DNA of 5,305 nt, from contig JAAEQP010000148.1 in the NCBI GenBank assembly GCA_024231375.1, forward strand, positions 1-5,305, in the 5' to 3' direction. Numbering within the stretch: position 1 is the stretch's first letter; each line of letters opens with the position of its first letter. Source of the stretch: a bacterium (GTDB lineage: Bacteria > Hydrogenedentota > Hydrogenedentia > Hydrogenedentiales > SLHB01). This document shows positions 5,055-5,305 of the stretch, piece by piece. The position numbers and the translations under genes were made by a program. The notes below the pieces were generated by a model. The model was given only the letters and a program-made list of their open reading frames with translations, was not told the origin of the DNA and did not search any database.

Positions 5055-5305
5055 ATGAACGGTTTTGCGCTACGTCGTGGTATGGGAGGGATAGGTATGC
5101 TGGTGGCTCTGAGCGCTTTCATGGCGGCGGGCGCGGCCGAAAAGGACACGGAGTCGGCGCGCGTCGCGTGTCTCGAACAGCTCCAGCGCATGATGCCCCA
5201 CAGCGAACATTGGGAGAAGTGGCTGGCGGAATCCGGTGAGCTTCCGCCTGACTTCGATTCCATGCCCTCAACCCCGCTCATCCCCGACCCCTTGGCCGGT
5301 GCGGA
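5055..5305 (+). CDS. Exported protein, N-terminal part only (runs off window)
   Basis: The frame from ATG 5055 is open to the right edge (83 complete codons). GGGAGG at 5044-5049 lies five bases before the start. Residues 1-28 form a Sec-type signal peptide: Arg at 7-8, a hydrophobic core (GMLVALSAFMAAG) and a likely cut after AGAA, before EKD. The mature start contains a helix-like stretch (ARVACLEQLQRMMPHSEHWEKWLAESG) and a proline-rich ELPPDFDSMPSTPLIPDPL. That last block reminds me of the N-terminal region of some secreted alpha/beta-hydrolases (acetyl xylan or glucuronoyl esterase-like) of planctomycete-type bacteria, but that is a memory-based guess with no catalytic residues in view. 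It is divergent from pap, with about 157 bases between the two starts. Confidence 0.72.
   Translation, partial: MNGFALRRGMGGIGMLVALSAFMAAGAAEKDTESARVACLEQLQRMMPHSEHWEKWLAESGELPPDFDSMPSTPLIPDPLAGA

Overview
The window is GC-rich (roughly 60%), with coding frames that prefer G/C at third positions, and it looks like bacterial chromosome. The mix of a secreted-protein start, a FAD_oxidored-type enzyme, dispersed GTAGGG hairpins and a GGGGACTGTCCCC-type palindromic element fits a Planctomycetota- or Hydrogenedentota-like environmental bacterium. That placement is an impression from gene style only; there is no rRNA or marker gene here to prove it.

Layout, left to right. (1) The 3' part of a FAD-dependent oxidoreductase (plus strand, to 1313); its frame is open to the left edge, so the true start probably lies outside the window. 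(2) A non-coding stretch of about 500 bases (1314-1816) holding four copies of a small hairpin module (GGTAGGG followed by a stem with a 4-6 base loop), two per strand, plus a perfect 20-base palindrome. (3) A two-gene plus-strand unit: an NTF2/SnoaL-like protein with a long N-terminal extension (1817-2407), overlapped by a small unknown helical protein with a C-terminal hydrophobic stretch (2382-2699). (4) A nested inverted-repeat element of about 224 bp (2755-2978), MITE- or REP-like, with no gene inside. (5) A small DUF6504-like protein (3006-3347). (6) A convergent intergenic region with a 14-bp-stem hairpin built from 9-base units. (7) On the minus strand, a two-domain PPK2-family polyphosphate:AMP phosphotransferase (3428-4897), with a clear ribosome binding site and a plausible promoter. 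(8) Divergent from it, the start of an exported protein with a signal peptide (5055 to the right edge).

The genes do not form one pathway. The PPK2 enzyme stands alone as a polyphosphate/nucleotide metabolism gene. The NTF2-like gene and its small partner are probably co-translated and are the only genes with a strong operon signature. No defence system, CRISPR array, RNA gene or large mobile element is visible. The most unusual material is non-coding: the hairpin family at 1322-1580, the nested element at 2755-2978, and the 9-base-unit hairpin at 3356-3388.
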